This document shows positions 1-8,007 of a DNA stretch of 54,468 nucleotides, piece by piece (position 1 is the first letter of the stretch; each line of letters opens with the position of its first letter). The position numbers were made by a program, and so were the translations under genes. Below the pieces are notes generated by a model that was not told the origin of the DNA, made no database searches, and saw nothing but the letters and a program-made list of their open reading frames with translations. Origin of the DNA: Nocardia nova NBRC 15556 (GTDB lineage: Bacteria > Actinomycetota > Actinomycetes > Mycobacteriales > Mycobacteriaceae); the NCBI RefSeq assembly GCF_001613005.1, contig NZ_BDBN01000073.1, positions 1-54,468 of the forward strand. The letters are read 5' to 3'.

Positions 1-237
1 GACGCGAGCGGCCGCGGTCAACGCCGCACGGGCGTCGGCCTCGATAGCGCGGCCGATGGCGGTGGCACGCACCCCGCGCGGGAGCCGTTGCAGCACCGGT
101 GCCCCGATCTCGCGTTCGAGCGCCGCCAACTGGTGCGACAGCGCGGGCTGTGACATGTGCAGTGCGGTGGCGGCGTCGGTGATCGAGCCGGCGTCGAGCA
201 CGGCGAGGAGGCATTCCAGTGCCCGCAGCGTTGGCAT
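1..237 (-). CDS. LysR-family transcriptional regulator (N-terminal part, cut by window start)
   Basis: Only the first 79 residues are inside the window; the frame runs open to base 1. They form a typical LysR winged helix-turn-helix: a start MPTLRALECLLAVLDAGS, then the recognition helix region with SQPALSHQLAALEREIG and the QRLPRGVRAT wing. LysR proteins bind T-N11-A sites and usually control themselves and a divergent gene. Here the divergent neighbour is the SDR that starts at 317, with 79 bp between them, so that SDR and its lipoprotein partner are the likely targets. The ATG at 235-237 is chosen because it puts the first HTH residues at the usual distance from the N-terminus. The effector-binding domain is not visible. 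Confidence 0.85.
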   Translation of the reverse strand, partial: MPTLRALECLLAVLDAGSITDAATALHMSQPALSHQLAALEREIGAPVLQRLPRGVRATAIGRAIEADARAALTAAARV

Positions 238-316
238 TCGTACATCCTATGGCAGCGATCGAAAACATTCATTCGGCGAAGGGATTATCCGGCGCTGTCG
301 CGCTGCTGAACCGGGC
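238..316. promoter_or_regulatory. Divergent LysR/SDR control region
   Basis: This 79-bp gap between divergent starts is richer in A+T than its surroundings (ATCGAAAACATTCATTCGG around 259-277). It must hold both promoters and probably the LysR operator. I could not pick a unique T-N11-A box by eye. The SDR start has only a weak ribosome-binding site. Confidence 0.4.
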
Positions 317-973
317 ATGACAACGCTGCAAGACAAGAAGATGGTCATCGTCGGCGCCGGATCGGGCATCGGCCGTCGTCTAGCCGCCGACGCCGAAGCA
401 CAAGGAGCGCAGGTGATTTCGGTCGGCCGGCCCGAACTGGACCTGGCCGACGAGGCAACCGTGCGCGCCGTGGCCGAACGTATCGGCGAGGTGGACTACC
501 TGGTGTCACTGGCCGCCGACCACGCCAACGGCCCGGTCACCACACTCGACCACGACGCGGTGCGCCGCGCCTTCGACGCCAAGGTGATCGGGCCGATCCT
601 GCTCGCCAAACACTTCGCTCCGCGATTCCGCGCCGGAGGTGCGATGCTGCTGTTCTCCGGTGTCGCGGCCTGGCGGCCGTCCCCGGGACGGTCGGTCATG
701 GCCACCACCAACGCCGCGGCCGCCGCTCTGGCCGAGGCGCTGGCGGTCGAGTTGGCGCCGGTGCGCGTCACCGCGATCTCCCCCGGCATCGTCGACTCGG
801 GCGTGTGGGACGGGCCCGGCAAGGAGGAGTTCTTCCGGACCGTCGCCGATCGCAATCCGGCTCGCCGGGTCGGGACACCGGCCGACATCTCCGCCGCGGC
901 ACTGCTGGCGCTGACCAACCCCTTCCTCACCGGCACCACCCTGCATGTCGACGGCGGCGGGAGACTGGCATGA
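317..973 (+). CDS. SDR-fold protein lacking the catalytic Tyr and Lys
   Basis: The 218-residue protein has the short-chain dehydrogenase Rossmann fold: cofactor motif GAGSGIG at residues 13-19, a central FSG segment with a possible catalytic Ser at about 114, and the usual C-terminal GTTLHVDGGGRLA. Where normal SDRs have Tyr-x-x-x-Lys, the aligned segment reads SVMATTNAAA, placing Met128 and Asn132 at the two catalytic positions. Classical dehydrogenase chemistry is therefore doubtful; a binding, regulatory or different catalytic role is possible. The start ATG at 317 was preferred to longer frames because it begins just before the first beta strand. Its TGA overlaps the ATG of the next gene (ATGA at 970-973), so the two are translationally coupled. 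It diverges from a LysR gene that probably regulates it. Confidence 0.8.
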   Translation: MTTLQDKKMVIVGAGSGIGRRLAADAEAQGAQVISVGRPELDLADEATVRAVAERIGEVDYLVSLAADHANGPVTTLDHDAVRRAFDAKVIGPILLAKHFAPRFRAGGAMLLFSGVAAWRPSPGRSVMATTNAAAAALAEALAVELAPVRVTAISPGIVDSGVWDGPGKEEFFRTVADRNPARRVGTPADISAAALLALTNPFLTGTTLHVDGGGRLA

Positions 974-1527
974 GGATCGCGCTGTTCGTCTGCGCCGCAC
1001 TGCTTCTCGGTGCCTGCTCGGCGCAGCCGCCGCACCCGGCCGACCCCGTCGACCGTTCCGGCGACCTGGTCGTACCGCGAGCCGTGCACATCGACGGCGG
1101 GCTCGGCGCCGACCGGGCCGCACGCGAAGTTCGTGCGGCACAACGGCTCTACACCTTCTGGAACACCGGCAACGTCGACTACCTCCAGCAGGCTGTCACA
1201 CCGTCGTTCCGGGACAACACCCTGCCGCCGGGCCGGCCGCAGGGACCGGCCGGACCCGCCGCGGCGTCGAAGGCCTTCCGCGCCGCCGTCCCCGACCTCA
1301 CCTGTGAGCTGTCGGATCTGTACGTCACCGGGGACACCCTCACGGCCCGGCTGGTCTTCCGCGGCCATTTCACCGGCAGCTACAACGGGGCCGGCGGTTC
1401 CGGGCAGGCCGTCGAATTCGACGCCATCGACATCCAGCACCTCGGCGACGACCACGCCCGGATCGTCGAGGATTGGCATATCGAGGACAACCTGAGGTTC
1501 CTGCGCCAGATCGGGCAGACACCGTGA
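970..1527 (+). CDS. SnoaL-like (ester cyclase/NTF2-fold) lipoprotein
   Basis: The 185-residue product starts with a lipoprotein signal, MRIALFVCAALLLGACS, with lipobox LGAC and Cys at about residue 16, so it should be anchored on the outer face of the membrane. The rest resembles SnoaL-like/ester cyclase proteins of the NTF2 fold: an N-terminal helix with LYTFWNTGNVDYLQQAV, a middle strand pair with LTARLVFRGHFTGSYNG and a terminal IVEDWHIEDNLRFLRQIG. Members of this fold bind small hydrophobic ligands; some are cyclases, many have no known reaction. Start and SDR stop overlap as ATGA, which fixes the start and implies one operon with the SDR. Substrate is unknown. Confidence 0.8.
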   Translation: MRIALFVCAALLLGACSAQPPHPADPVDRSGDLVVPRAVHIDGGLGADRAAREVRAAQRLYTFWNTGNVDYLQQAVTPSFRDNTLPPGRPQGPAGPAAASKAFRAAVPDLTCELSDLYVTGDTLTARLVFRGHFTGSYNGAGGSGQAVEFDAIDIQHLGDDHARIVEDWHIEDNLRFLRQIGQTP

Positions 1528-1585
1528 CCGCCGTCCCGATCGGCGGGGTGGGACCGAGCGCTCCCGATATCGCCTTACGGCCGGA

Positions 1586-1602
1586 TTGACACCTGTAAGG
1601 TG
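1586..1602 (+). promoter_or_regulatory. Candidate -35 element overlapping a 13-bp inverted repeat upstream of the P450
   Basis: TTGACA at 1586-1591 is a textbook -35 hexamer. It overlaps CACCTGTAAGGTG at 1590-1602, an inverted repeat with 5-bp arms around GTA. A regulator bound there would cover the promoter. No confident -10 was seen about 17 bp downstream, so this is a candidate only. Confidence 0.35.
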
Positions 1603-1653
1603 CAGGCTGCCGGGGTCGTGCGACGGCGCCCGGCAGCCGCCGACAGGCGATCT

Positions 1654-1683
1654 CGTGATGTGGGCAAGCGTGATGTGGGCAAG
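1654..1683 (+). repeat. Perfect 15-bp tandem direct repeat in the P450 5' leader
   Basis: CGTGATGTGGGCAAG occurs twice head to tail at 1654-1668 and 1669-1683. The second copy runs straight into the Shine-Dalgarno sequence (AAGGAGGTGA, 1681-1690) of the P450. It may be a recent slippage duplication or a leader element affecting translation. Confidence 0.7.
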
Positions 1684-1696
1684 GAGGTGACACGTC

Positions 1697-2923
1697 GTGC
1701 ACGAGGACATCGACCTCACCGACCTGGACCGGTTCACCAACGGCTTCCCACACCGGATATTCGATCGGCTGCGGCGCGAAACGCCGGTCTGGTTCCATCC
1801 GCCCACCGCGCACAGCCCCGGCGGCGACGGTTTCTGGGTGCTCAGCCGATACGCCGACATCGTCGCCGCGGCCACCGACACCACGGTATTCTCCTCCGAA
1901 TCCGGCGGCGGACGCGACGGCGGCGGCACCACGCTCGAGGATATGCCGCTGGGTGTGCCGGTCGGGGCGCTGCTGAACATGATGGACGATCCCCGCCACG
2001 CGAAAATCCGTCGCCTGCTCGCCCCCAGCACCACTCCCCGAGCGCTGCGGCGGATCGAGAACGACCTGCGCCGGCGCGCGGCCGATATCGTCGACGCGGC
2101 CGTGGCGAAGGGAGACTGCGACTTCCTCACCGACGTGGCCGCGGAACTGCCGCTGCAGGCCGTCGCCGAACTGGCCGGTGTGCCGCAAGCCGATCGCCAC
2201 GAACTGATGAACTGGGCGAACGTCACCCTGGACTACGACGGCCGCGAAGTCGGTGAGGTCGACGACCGTCTCGCTCGGGCGCAGGCTCGCATGTTCGCCT
2301 ATGCCGCGGATCTGCTGCAGCGCAAACGCGTCGCGCCGGGTGAGGATCTGCTGTCGGTGATCACGCACGCACTCGTCGACGACGAGCCGCTGACCGATGC
2401 CGAACAACACCTGTTCCTGTCCCTCGTCGTGGCCGCGGGCAGCGAGACGACACGCAACTCCATCGCCATCGGTACGGCCGCGCTCAGCGAATCGCCGCAG
2501 CTGTGGAAACGGTTGCAGCAGGACAGGTCTCGGCTGCCGGCTGCCGTGGAGGAGATGCTGCGCTGGGCGTCCTCGACGCCCTACAACCGGCGCACGGCCA
2601 CCGCGGACGTGTGGATCGGCGGCCACCGCATCGCCGCCGGTGACAAGGTCACGCTGTGGTGGGCCTCGGCCAACCGCGACGACAGTGTGTTCACCGACCC
2701 GCATCGCTTCGACATCACCCGAAACCCCAACCCGCACGTGGCGTTCGGGCGCGGCGTGCACTTCTGCCTGGGCGCGTCGCTGGCGCGGATGGAAATGCGG
2801 GTCATGTTCGACGCGCTGCTGGATCGGGTCGAAACCCTCACTCCGCGTGGGCCCGTCGAGTACGTCCGCAGCAACAAACACACCGGTATCCGGCATATGC
2901 CGGTCACGATCGGCGCCCGATGA
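1697..2923 (+). CDS. Cytochrome P450
   Basis: A 408-residue soluble bacterial P450, the usual length for the class. Visible landmarks: the I-helix oxygen-activation motif AAGSETT at about 246-252, the K-helix ExxR as E286-M-L-R289, and the haem loop FGRGVHFCLGASLAR with Cys357 as the axial ligand. It needs ferredoxin and ferredoxin reductase; neither is nearby. The overall look is close to actinobacterial P450s acting on steroids, terpenes or fatty acids, but the substrate cannot be read from sequence. The GTG start at 1697 is preceded at 6 nt by an ideal Shine-Dalgarno AAGGAGGTGA. The phosphotransferase-like gene follows 48 bp downstream on the same strand, so co-transcription is likely. Confidence 0.95.
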   Translation: MHEDIDLTDLDRFTNGFPHRIFDRLRRETPVWFHPPTAHSPGGDGFWVLSRYADIVAAATDTTVFSSESGGGRDGGGTTLEDMPLGVPVGALLNMMDDPRHAKIRRLLAPSTTPRALRRIENDLRRRAADIVDAAVAKGDCDFLTDVAAELPLQAVAELAGVPQADRHELMNWANVTLDYDGREVGEVDDRLARAQARMFAYAADLLQRKRVAPGEDLLSVITHALVDDEPLTDAEQHLFLSLVVAAGSETTRNSIAIGTAALSESPQLWKRLQQDRSRLPAAVEEMLRWASSTPYNRRTATADVWIGGHRIAAGDKVTLWWASANRDDSVFTDPHRFDITRNPNPHVAFGRGVHFCLGASLARMEMRVMFDALLDRVETLTPRGPVEYVRSNKHTGIRHMPVTIGAR

Positions 2924-2971
2924 GAGCCGCGCGGCCCGTGGGTGACCCGCCCGAGTGAAAGGAGGCAGCCA

Positions 2972-4141
2972 GTGGCTACCGAACCGACCGTGGAGAACGT
3001 CAGCCGGCTGCAGAGCTCGAGCCGCGACGTCACCCAGTTGCCCTCGATCCTCGCCGACTGGCTGGCCACGGTCATGCCGAACGGGCAGCGGCCCGAGATC
3101 ACCGTGGTCGGCGGGATCGACGCCAACGGCATGTCCTCGGAGACGATCGTGCTCACCGCCCACTGGGACGACGACGGCGCGCCCGTGGACCGGAAATGGG
3201 TGATGCGGGTGGCGCCCACCGAGGCCGACGTCCCGGTCTTCCCGGTCTACCGCCTGGATCATCAGGCCCAGGTGATCGAGGCCGCCGGTACGAGGGCCGG
3301 CATTCCGGTCCCGCGGGTGCGGTTTCTGGAGAAAACGGGAACGGTGCTGGGGGCGCCGTTCTTCATCATGGACTACGTCGAGGGAATCGTCCCGCCCGAT
3401 GTGATGCCGTATACGTTCGGCGGCAACTGGTTCTACGACGCGGCCCCCGAACAGCAGCGCGAACTGCAGGACGCCACCATCGAGGTGCTCGCGAAGCTGC
3501 ACTCGATTCCCGACGCGGACAGCGCATTCGGGTTCCTTGTCGCCGACCGCGCCGGCGACACCGCGCTGGGCAGGAATCTGGCCTGGCTGCGGGCGTGGTA
3601 CGAGTTCTCGGTCCCCGACATCGGGGGTTCAGCGCTGGTCGAGCGCGCCTTCGACTGGCTCGACACCCACTGGCCCGAGCAGATCGCGGCCGGTGAGACC
3701 GTGCTGTTGTGGGGTGACGCGCGGATAGGCAATGTGCTCTACCGCGACTTCCGTCCGGCCGCGGTCCTCGATTGGGAGATGACCACGGTGGGCCCCCGCG
3801 AACTCGACGTCGCGTGGTGTGTGTTCGCGCATCTGGTGTTTCAGGAGTTGAGCGGGCTGGCCGGGCTGCCGGGGTTGCCGAATGTGCTGCGCGAGAACGA
3901 TGTTCGCGACACGTATCGTCGCCTCACCGGTGTCGAACTCGGTGACCTGCGGTGGTTCTACGTCTACTCGGCCGTGGTCTGGGCGTGTGTGTTCCTGCGC
4001 ACCGGCGCCCGCCGGGTGCACTTCGGGGAGATGCAGCGACCCGAGGATGTCGAGTCGCTGTTCTACCACGCCGGGGTTGCTGCGCCGGCTGATCGGGGAA
4101 ACGGCGCAGTGAACCGCGGCTACCGGCCCGGGCCGAGGTAG
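2972..4141 (+). CDS. Phosphotransferase-family protein (APH/ACAD10-like kinase fold)
   Basis: The 389-residue protein has the aminoglycoside-phosphotransferase kinase fold found in ACAD10/11-type proteins. Key segments are the nucleotide-binding beta strands with KWVMRVAPTE, the catalytic loop LLWGDARIGNVLY (Asp and Asn for phosphate transfer and Mg) and AVLDWEMTTVGPRELDVAW with the Mg-binding Asp. The first residue of the usual HGD triad is Trp here, a variant common in this actinobacterial branch. Such proteins often sit with acyl-CoA dehydrogenases or P450s, and ACAD10/11 homologues phosphorylate 4-hydroxy acyl-CoAs. Phosphorylation of a P450-hydroxylated substrate is an inference. GTG at 2972 is chosen for AAAGGAGG at 2958-2965. 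Its last 22 bp overlap the end of the convergent hydrolase gene. Confidence 0.9.
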   Translation: MATEPTVENVSRLQSSSRDVTQLPSILADWLATVMPNGQRPEITVVGGIDANGMSSETIVLTAHWDDDGAPVDRKWVMRVAPTEADVPVFPVYRLDHQAQVIEAAGTRAGIPVPRVRFLEKTGTVLGAPFFIMDYVEGIVPPDVMPYTFGGNWFYDAAPEQQRELQDATIEVLAKLHSIPDADSAFGFLVADRAGDTALGRNLAWLRAWYEFSVPDIGGSALVERAFDWLDTHWPEQIAAGETVLLWGDARIGNVLYRDFRPAAVLDWEMTTVGPRELDVAWCVFAHLVFQELSGLAGLPGLPNVLRENDVRDTYRRLTGVELGDLRWFYVYSAVVWACVFLRTGARRVHFGEMQRPEDVESLFYHAGVAAPADRGNGAVNRGYRPGPR

Positions 4142-5022
4142 TCGAGGATGATCCGGTCGACCTCCTCCGGCTTCTCCAGATGCAGGAAATTCCCCGCGTC
4201 GGCGATGCGGACGACGCGGCTTCCCGCGGGCAGGTGGCGCTCCAGATCGTGGAAGAAGCCGGGGCGCAGGCATCCGTCGGTGGCGCCGTAGAGCTGCAGT
4301 ATGGGGTGGATCGGTGGGCTCATCAGCAGTCGGTCGAGGTCGCGGGGTCGCGTCGGCCGCGGCCGGACCAGTTGCCGGTAGTAGCCGATGATCGCCGAGC
4401 GGTGTTGCAGCGGTGCGGCCGCGGCGAGGTGAGCGAGGTCGTCGGTGGCGTCGTAGCCGGGAGACCATCGCCGCCACAGGAATGCCGTCATCGAGGTGAA
4501 CAACCGTTCGGGAACGGCCGGGAACTGGTTGGCGAGGATGTACCAGCTGTTCACCGACTGCGCCAGCGTCCGCCCGACCTGGCGGGCGAGGTCGCCGCGG
4601 GTGATCCGCACGCTCGCCAGGGGCGGAACGGCCGCGGCGACGAAGGCCCGGAACGGTGATTCGGGCAGTGCGGCAATGGCATTCGCGGTGAAGGCGCCCC
4701 AGTCGTGGCCGATGACGACGGCCCGGTCGGCGCCGAGGCGTTCGGCGATGCCGAGAGCGTCGGCGACGCGCGAGCCGGTCGACAGGTCACCGTCGGCCGG
4801 CACCGACGACGGAGCGTATCCGCGGCTGAACGGTGCGACGGCGTAGTACCCGTGCTCTGCCAGTGCGGGTCCGAGATGGCGCCACGTCCAGGCGGTGTCG
4901 GGGTAGCCGTGCAGGCACAGTGCGAGCGGCGCCGCGGGGTCGCCCCAGGTGAGGGCGTGCAGGGTGACCTGTCCCAGATCGAATTCGGTGCGCCCCGGCG
5001 CGGGAGTGGAGGTGGATGCCAT
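4120..5022 (-). CDS. Alpha/beta hydrolase, epoxide hydrolase/dehalogenase type
   Basis: The 300-residue protein shows the oxyanion segment LCLHGYPDTAWTWRHLGP and the nucleophile elbow VIGHDWGAF, where Asp (not Ser) is the nucleophile, as in epoxide hydrolases and haloalkane dehalogenases. A late LHLEKPEEV segment supplies the family's usual late histidine. It is likely a cytoplasmic epoxide hydrolase or relative with unknown substrate. The ATG at 5020-5022 starts a compact domain (MASTSTPAPGRTEFDLG). It is divergent from a TetR gene 81 bp away, which probably controls it, and convergent with the phosphotransferase, sharing 22 bp at the 3' ends. Confidence 0.9.
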   Translation of the reverse strand: MASTSTPAPGRTEFDLGQVTLHALTWGDPAAPLALCLHGYPDTAWTWRHLGPALAEHGYYAVAPFSRGYAPSSVPADGDLSTGSRVADALGIAERLGADRAVVIGHDWGAFTANAIAALPESPFRAFVAAAVPPLASVRITRGDLARQVGRTLAQSVNSWYILANQFPAVPERLFTSMTAFLWRRWSPGYDATDDLAHLAAAAPLQHRSAIIGYYRQLVRPRPTRPRDLDRLLMSPPIHPILQLYGATDGCLRPGFFHDLERHLPAGSRVVRIADAGNFLHLEKPEEVDRIILDYLGPGR

Positions 5023-5103
5023 CGTGCCTCGTCGGTCGTTCCGCACCCGCTGGGTCCGGCGTCGGCTTTGCTGTTTACAGGCGTATATCCTAGTGTCTGC
5101 CCC
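5023..5103. promoter_or_regulatory. Divergent hydrolase/TetR control region
   Basis: The 81-bp gap contains a short A+T-rich core at about 5074-5096 (TTTACAGGCGTATATCCTAG) directly before the TetR start. A TetR autoregulatory site is expected here; the dyad symmetry visible by eye is imperfect, so no exact operator is called. Confidence 0.4.
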
Positions 5104-5691
5104 ATGGTGGAGGCCGCGATACATCCTCGCCCGCCCCGGCGCTCTCTGGCCGGGCGCTCCGCCGAGACCGTGGACCGCCTGCTCGACGCCGGTCTGGACG
5201 TGCTGCGCGAACAGGGCTACGACCAGTTGTCGATGCGGGAGGTGTGCCGGCGCGCCGGTCTCACCCACGCCACGGCCTACGGCTACTTCTCGGCGAAACA
5301 GCATCTGGTGGCCGAGGCGTACTGGCGCCGGATCCGCACCTGGTGTGCGCGGCCGGTCACCGGAGATACGCCGACGCAGCGGCTGGCGGCCGTATTCACC
5401 GAGATGGGTGACCTGATGGCCGAGGAACCGGAACTGAGCCTGGCCGCCTCCGCCGCGATCCTCAGCCACGACCCCGACGTGTCGGCCCTGCGCACCCGCA
5501 TCGGTGCCGCCCTGAGCGAGCGCGTCCGCACCGCCCTGGGCGACGCGTGCACCGGCGAGCTTCTCGACGCCCTGACCATCGCCGTCAGCGGGGCGATGAT
5601 CCAGGCCGGGATGGGCTACTACAGCTACCGGGAGATGGCGAACCGGCTGACCTCGGTGGCGCGTCTGCTGCTGGCGGCCGGCGATCGCTGA
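5104..5691 (+). CDS. TetR-family transcriptional regulator
   Basis: A 195-residue TetR protein. The N-terminal HTH is clear at about residues 20-65: ETVDRLLDAGLDVLREQGYD, then MREVCRRAGLTHATAYGYF with the GYFSAKQHL helix that closes the domain. The C-terminal half is an all-helical ligand-binding and dimer domain of no recognised subtype. It starts only a few bases after the A+T-rich core, so the mRNA may be nearly leaderless. It sits divergently from the epoxide-hydrolase-like gene, the most likely target. Typical action is repression released by a small hydrophobic ligand. Confidence 0.9.
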   Translation: MVEAAIHPRPPRRSLAGRSAETVDRLLDAGLDVLREQGYDQLSMREVCRRAGLTHATAYGYFSAKQHLVAEAYWRRIRTWCARPVTGDTPTQRLAAVFTEMGDLMAEEPELSLAASAAILSHDPDVSALRTRIGAALSERVRTALGDACTGELLDALTIAVSGAMIQAGMGYYSYREMANRLTSVARLLLAAGDR

Positions 5692-5858
5692 GCCGATGCG
5701 CGCGATCCCGGCGAGGCGGCACCCGCGGGATGCGCGCGGGCCGGTCGCTCGCGGCGGCCGTCGCGCAAGTGCCACATTTTTGCCCGATGGGCCCGAGTTG
5801 CCGGTCTAGACTGCTGCGGATCAGCTGGTGAGATTCCTGAGGTCCTCGCACAAGGATT

Positions 5859-5905
5859 CTCGCACCGGTAACGAGCGACGGCCGGGCAACCCGGCCGGGT
5901 GCGAG
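5859..5905 (+). ncRNA. Candidate structured 5' leader of the GGDEF gene
   Basis: An outer 8-bp helix pairs CTCGCACC (5859-5866) with GGTGCGAG (5898-5905). Inside it lies a perfect 7-bp hairpin, GGCCGGG-CAA-CCCGGCC (5880-5896). The outer 3' arm overlaps the start of the likely Shine-Dalgarno (GAGGGTGAG, from 5903) for the ATG at 5915, so folding would mask ribosome binding. I do not recognise a named riboswitch class; c-di-GMP (GEMM) consensus elements are not evident. The rest of the 223-bp gap (5692-5914) shows no gene. Confidence 0.4.
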
Positions 5906-5914
5906 GGTGAGTCG

Positions 5915-7030
5915 ATGAATGGCGGCAAGACACTGCGGGCCTGGTGGAACGATCCGGTCGACTACTGCTGGCTGGTACGCAGCCTGACGGCCCGATCGGC
6001 GCTGGGTCCGCTGAAAGTGCTGGTCGGTGTCGCCGGGGCGATGATCGCGGCGATGGGAGCGGTGATCACGGGCTCACCGGTGGGACCGCCCGGCCATCCC
6101 GGCGTCGCGTCCGCGGTCGGAGTGTCGTGCGGGGTGCTGTGGGCACTGCGCTGGTGGCTGCTGCGCTGGCCCGGCAAAACCGAATCGCTGCTGCTGATCG
6201 GCGGCGCCGATGTGCTGTTCATCCTGGAATTCCTGCAGGTGCCGGATCGGGTGTTCGCGGCGATGGGCACGGTACTGCTCGTGGTCACCGGCAGCTACCT
6301 CGGCTTCTTCCACAATGCGCGGGTGCTGGCCGCGCATTCGGCGTGGTCGCTGCTGGCGGTGGTCGTGGTGTCGGTGCGCATCGCCACCGGCGGCGGGCAA
6401 CTGCGCCTGGCGCTCGCGGTCGGGCTGCTGCTGTTCGTGTCGGTGGTCAGTGCCCTGCCCGCGTTGCAGATCCTCTACTGGCTGCTGCGCACCGAATCGC
6501 TGTCGGACCCGCTCACCGAACTGCTGAATCGCCGCGGCCTCGAGATCCGGCTCCCGCTCCTGGTCGACCGGCACCCGGCGATCAGCGTCATGACCTTCGA
6601 CCTCGACAAATTCAAAAGCGTCAACGACACCTGGGGTCACCGCGTCGGTGACACCGTGCTGGCGCGAACCGCCCGGCGCCTGCACGAGGCGGCGGGACGC
6701 TCCGCGGTGGTGGCTCGCACGGGCGGAGAGGAATTCGTGGTCGCCGCGCCGATCGCCGCCGATCTCGCTCGCGCGGAGGCCGAGCGCCTGCGCCGCACGG
6801 TCGCCGAACCGTCGGACACCACGGTCGAGGTCACCGCGAGCGTCGGTGTCGCCGTCTACGACGCCAGAATCTGCCCGCAATGTCCGCGACCGACCCCGGA
6901 CCGGCTGCTGCAGTCCGCCGACGCCGCCATGTACCGGGCCAAACAGGCCGGGGGAAATCTGGTGGTGCTCGACGATCTCACCCCGCCGCCGGATCACCAC
7001 CGGGCAACCGGATCACCCGTCCGCGGGTGA
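5915..7030 (+). CDS. Membrane-bound GGDEF diguanylate cyclase
   Basis: The 371-residue protein has an N-terminal membrane region with about five or six hydrophobic helices (roughly residues 30-195) followed by a cytoplasmic GGDEF domain. The domain begins at DPLTELLNRRGLE; it has DLDKFKSVNDTWGH and the active-site loop GGEEF at residues 270-274, so it should make c-di-GMP from GTP. The product-inhibition I-site (RxxD) is absent: the aligned residues read GRSA. A loop near the end carries CPQCPRP, a small Cys pair with possible redox or metal role. The ATG at 5915 is preferred to a GTG at 5828 because of the nearby ribosome-binding site. Its stop (7028-7030) abuts the promoter of the sigma factor gene. 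Partner receptors are not in the window. Confidence 0.88.
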   Translation: MNGGKTLRAWWNDPVDYCWLVRSLTARSALGPLKVLVGVAGAMIAAMGAVITGSPVGPPGHPGVASAVGVSCGVLWALRWWLLRWPGKTESLLLIGGADVLFILEFLQVPDRVFAAMGTVLLVVTGSYLGFFHNARVLAAHSAWSLLAVVVVSVRIATGGGQLRLALAVGLLLFVSVVSALPALQILYWLLRTESLSDPLTELLNRRGLEIRLPLLVDRHPAISVMTFDLDKFKSVNDTWGHRVGDTVLARTARRLHEAAGRSAVVARTGGEEFVVAAPIAADLARAEAERLRRTVAEPSDTTVEVTASVGVAVYDARICPQCPRPTPDRLLQSADAAMYRAKQAGGNLVVLDDLTPPPDHHRATGSPVRG

Positions 7031-7058
7031 TGTCACACCCGGGCGGTTCGGGGACTCT
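7031..7058 (+). promoter_or_regulatory. ECF41-type promoter upstream of the sigma factor gene
   Basis: TGTCACA (7031-7037), 17 bp, then CTCT (7055-7058). TGTCACA matches the published -35 of ECF41 sigma factors. The same -35 plus 17 bp plus CTCT recurs upstream of the next gene. The -10 differs somewhat from the reported CGTC. It suggests positive autoregulation. Confidence 0.6.
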
Positions 7059-7095
7059 GTGGTGGCAGACGATCGAACGGCCGAGGAGGTTCACC

Positions 7096-8001
7096 ATGGC
7101 GTCGACGCCGCAGCATGCCGCCGGCGACGAGCTTACCGATCGGTTTCTCGCCTACCGCGAGCTGCTGTTCTCGGTGGTTTACACCATGCTCGGCAGTGTC
7201 GCCGACACCGAGGACGTGCTGCAGGACGTGTGGCTCGCGTGGGCCGGGCGGCCTCGCGATCCCGGCGCCGAGCCGGTCGAGAACCCCCGCGCCTACCTCG
7301 TCCGGGTCGCGGCCAACGCCGCGCTGGCCAAGCGGGCCGAGGTGAACCGACGCCGCGAGACCTACGTCGGCCAGTGGTTGCCCGAACCGCTGGTGTCCGG
7401 GGAGGAGGCGAGCGCCGGCGTCGAACGAGCAGAGTCGCTGTCGATGGCGTTGCTGGTGGTGCTCGAGACGCTGTCACCGCTCGAGCGGGCCGTCTTCGTC
7501 CTGCACGACGTGTTCGGCTTCGGTCATCCCGAGATCGCGCGGATTCTGGATCGCAATCCGGCGGCCGTGCGCCAGCTCGCGGCCCGCGCTCGCCGCCATG
7601 TGCACGCCCGGCGTCCGCGCCATCGCGCCGCCCCCGCGGTGCACGCCGAGGTCACCGAACGATTCGCGCGCGCGGCACTCGGTGGTGACCTTCCCGCGCT
7701 GCTCGAGGTTCTCGCACCCGAGGTGACGCTGTGGACCGACAGCGGCGGCAAGGGACCGGCCACGAGCCTGCAACCGGTGCACGGCCGCGACGCGGTGGCC
7801 GCACTGTTCGTCTCCGTCGCCGCCACCGTGCCGGCCGGGCTGGATCTGCGCTACCGCCGCGCCGGGGCGGATCCGTGTGCCCTGGTGTTCACCGGTCGCA
7901 GCCCGCTCGCGGTGGTCGTGGTGGACCTCGAACCGGAAGGCGGCCGGATCACCGCGATCTACTCGATCACCAACCCGGACAAGCTGAACGGCGTCCGGTG
8001 A
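7096..8001 (+). CDS. ECF41-group (SigJ-like) RNA polymerase sigma factor
   Basis: The 301-residue protein has sigma region 2 (YRELLFSVVYTMLGSVADTEDVLQDVWLAW, split here as motif), region 4 (LSPLERAVFVLHDVFGFGHPE with ARILDRNPAAVRQLAARAR), and then a SnoaL-like domain of about 110 residues. Two signatures of group ECF41 are present: the linker DSGGKG (family DGGGK) and the C-terminal NPDKL. In ECF41 the SnoaL domain itself tunes sigma activity in place of an anti-sigma factor. The family usually targets an adjacent COE-type oxidoreductase, decarboxylase or epimerase gene; here the next gene is a cupin with the same promoter motif. ATG at 7096 follows GAGGAGGT (7083-7090). Mycobacterium tuberculosis SigJ is the best known relative. 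Confidence 0.93.
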   Translation: MASTPQHAAGDELTDRFLAYRELLFSVVYTMLGSVADTEDVLQDVWLAWAGRPRDPGAEPVENPRAYLVRVAANAALAKRAEVNRRRETYVGQWLPEPLVSGEEASAGVERAESLSMALLVVLETLSPLERAVFVLHDVFGFGHPEIARILDRNPAAVRQLAARARRHVHARRPRHRAAPAVHAEVTERFARAALGGDLPALLEVLAPEVTLWTDSGGKGPATSLQPVHGRDAVAALFVSVAATVPAGLDLRYRRAGADPCALVFTGRSPLAVVVVDLEPEGGRITAIYSITNPDKLNGVR

Positions 8002-8007
8002 CCGCGA

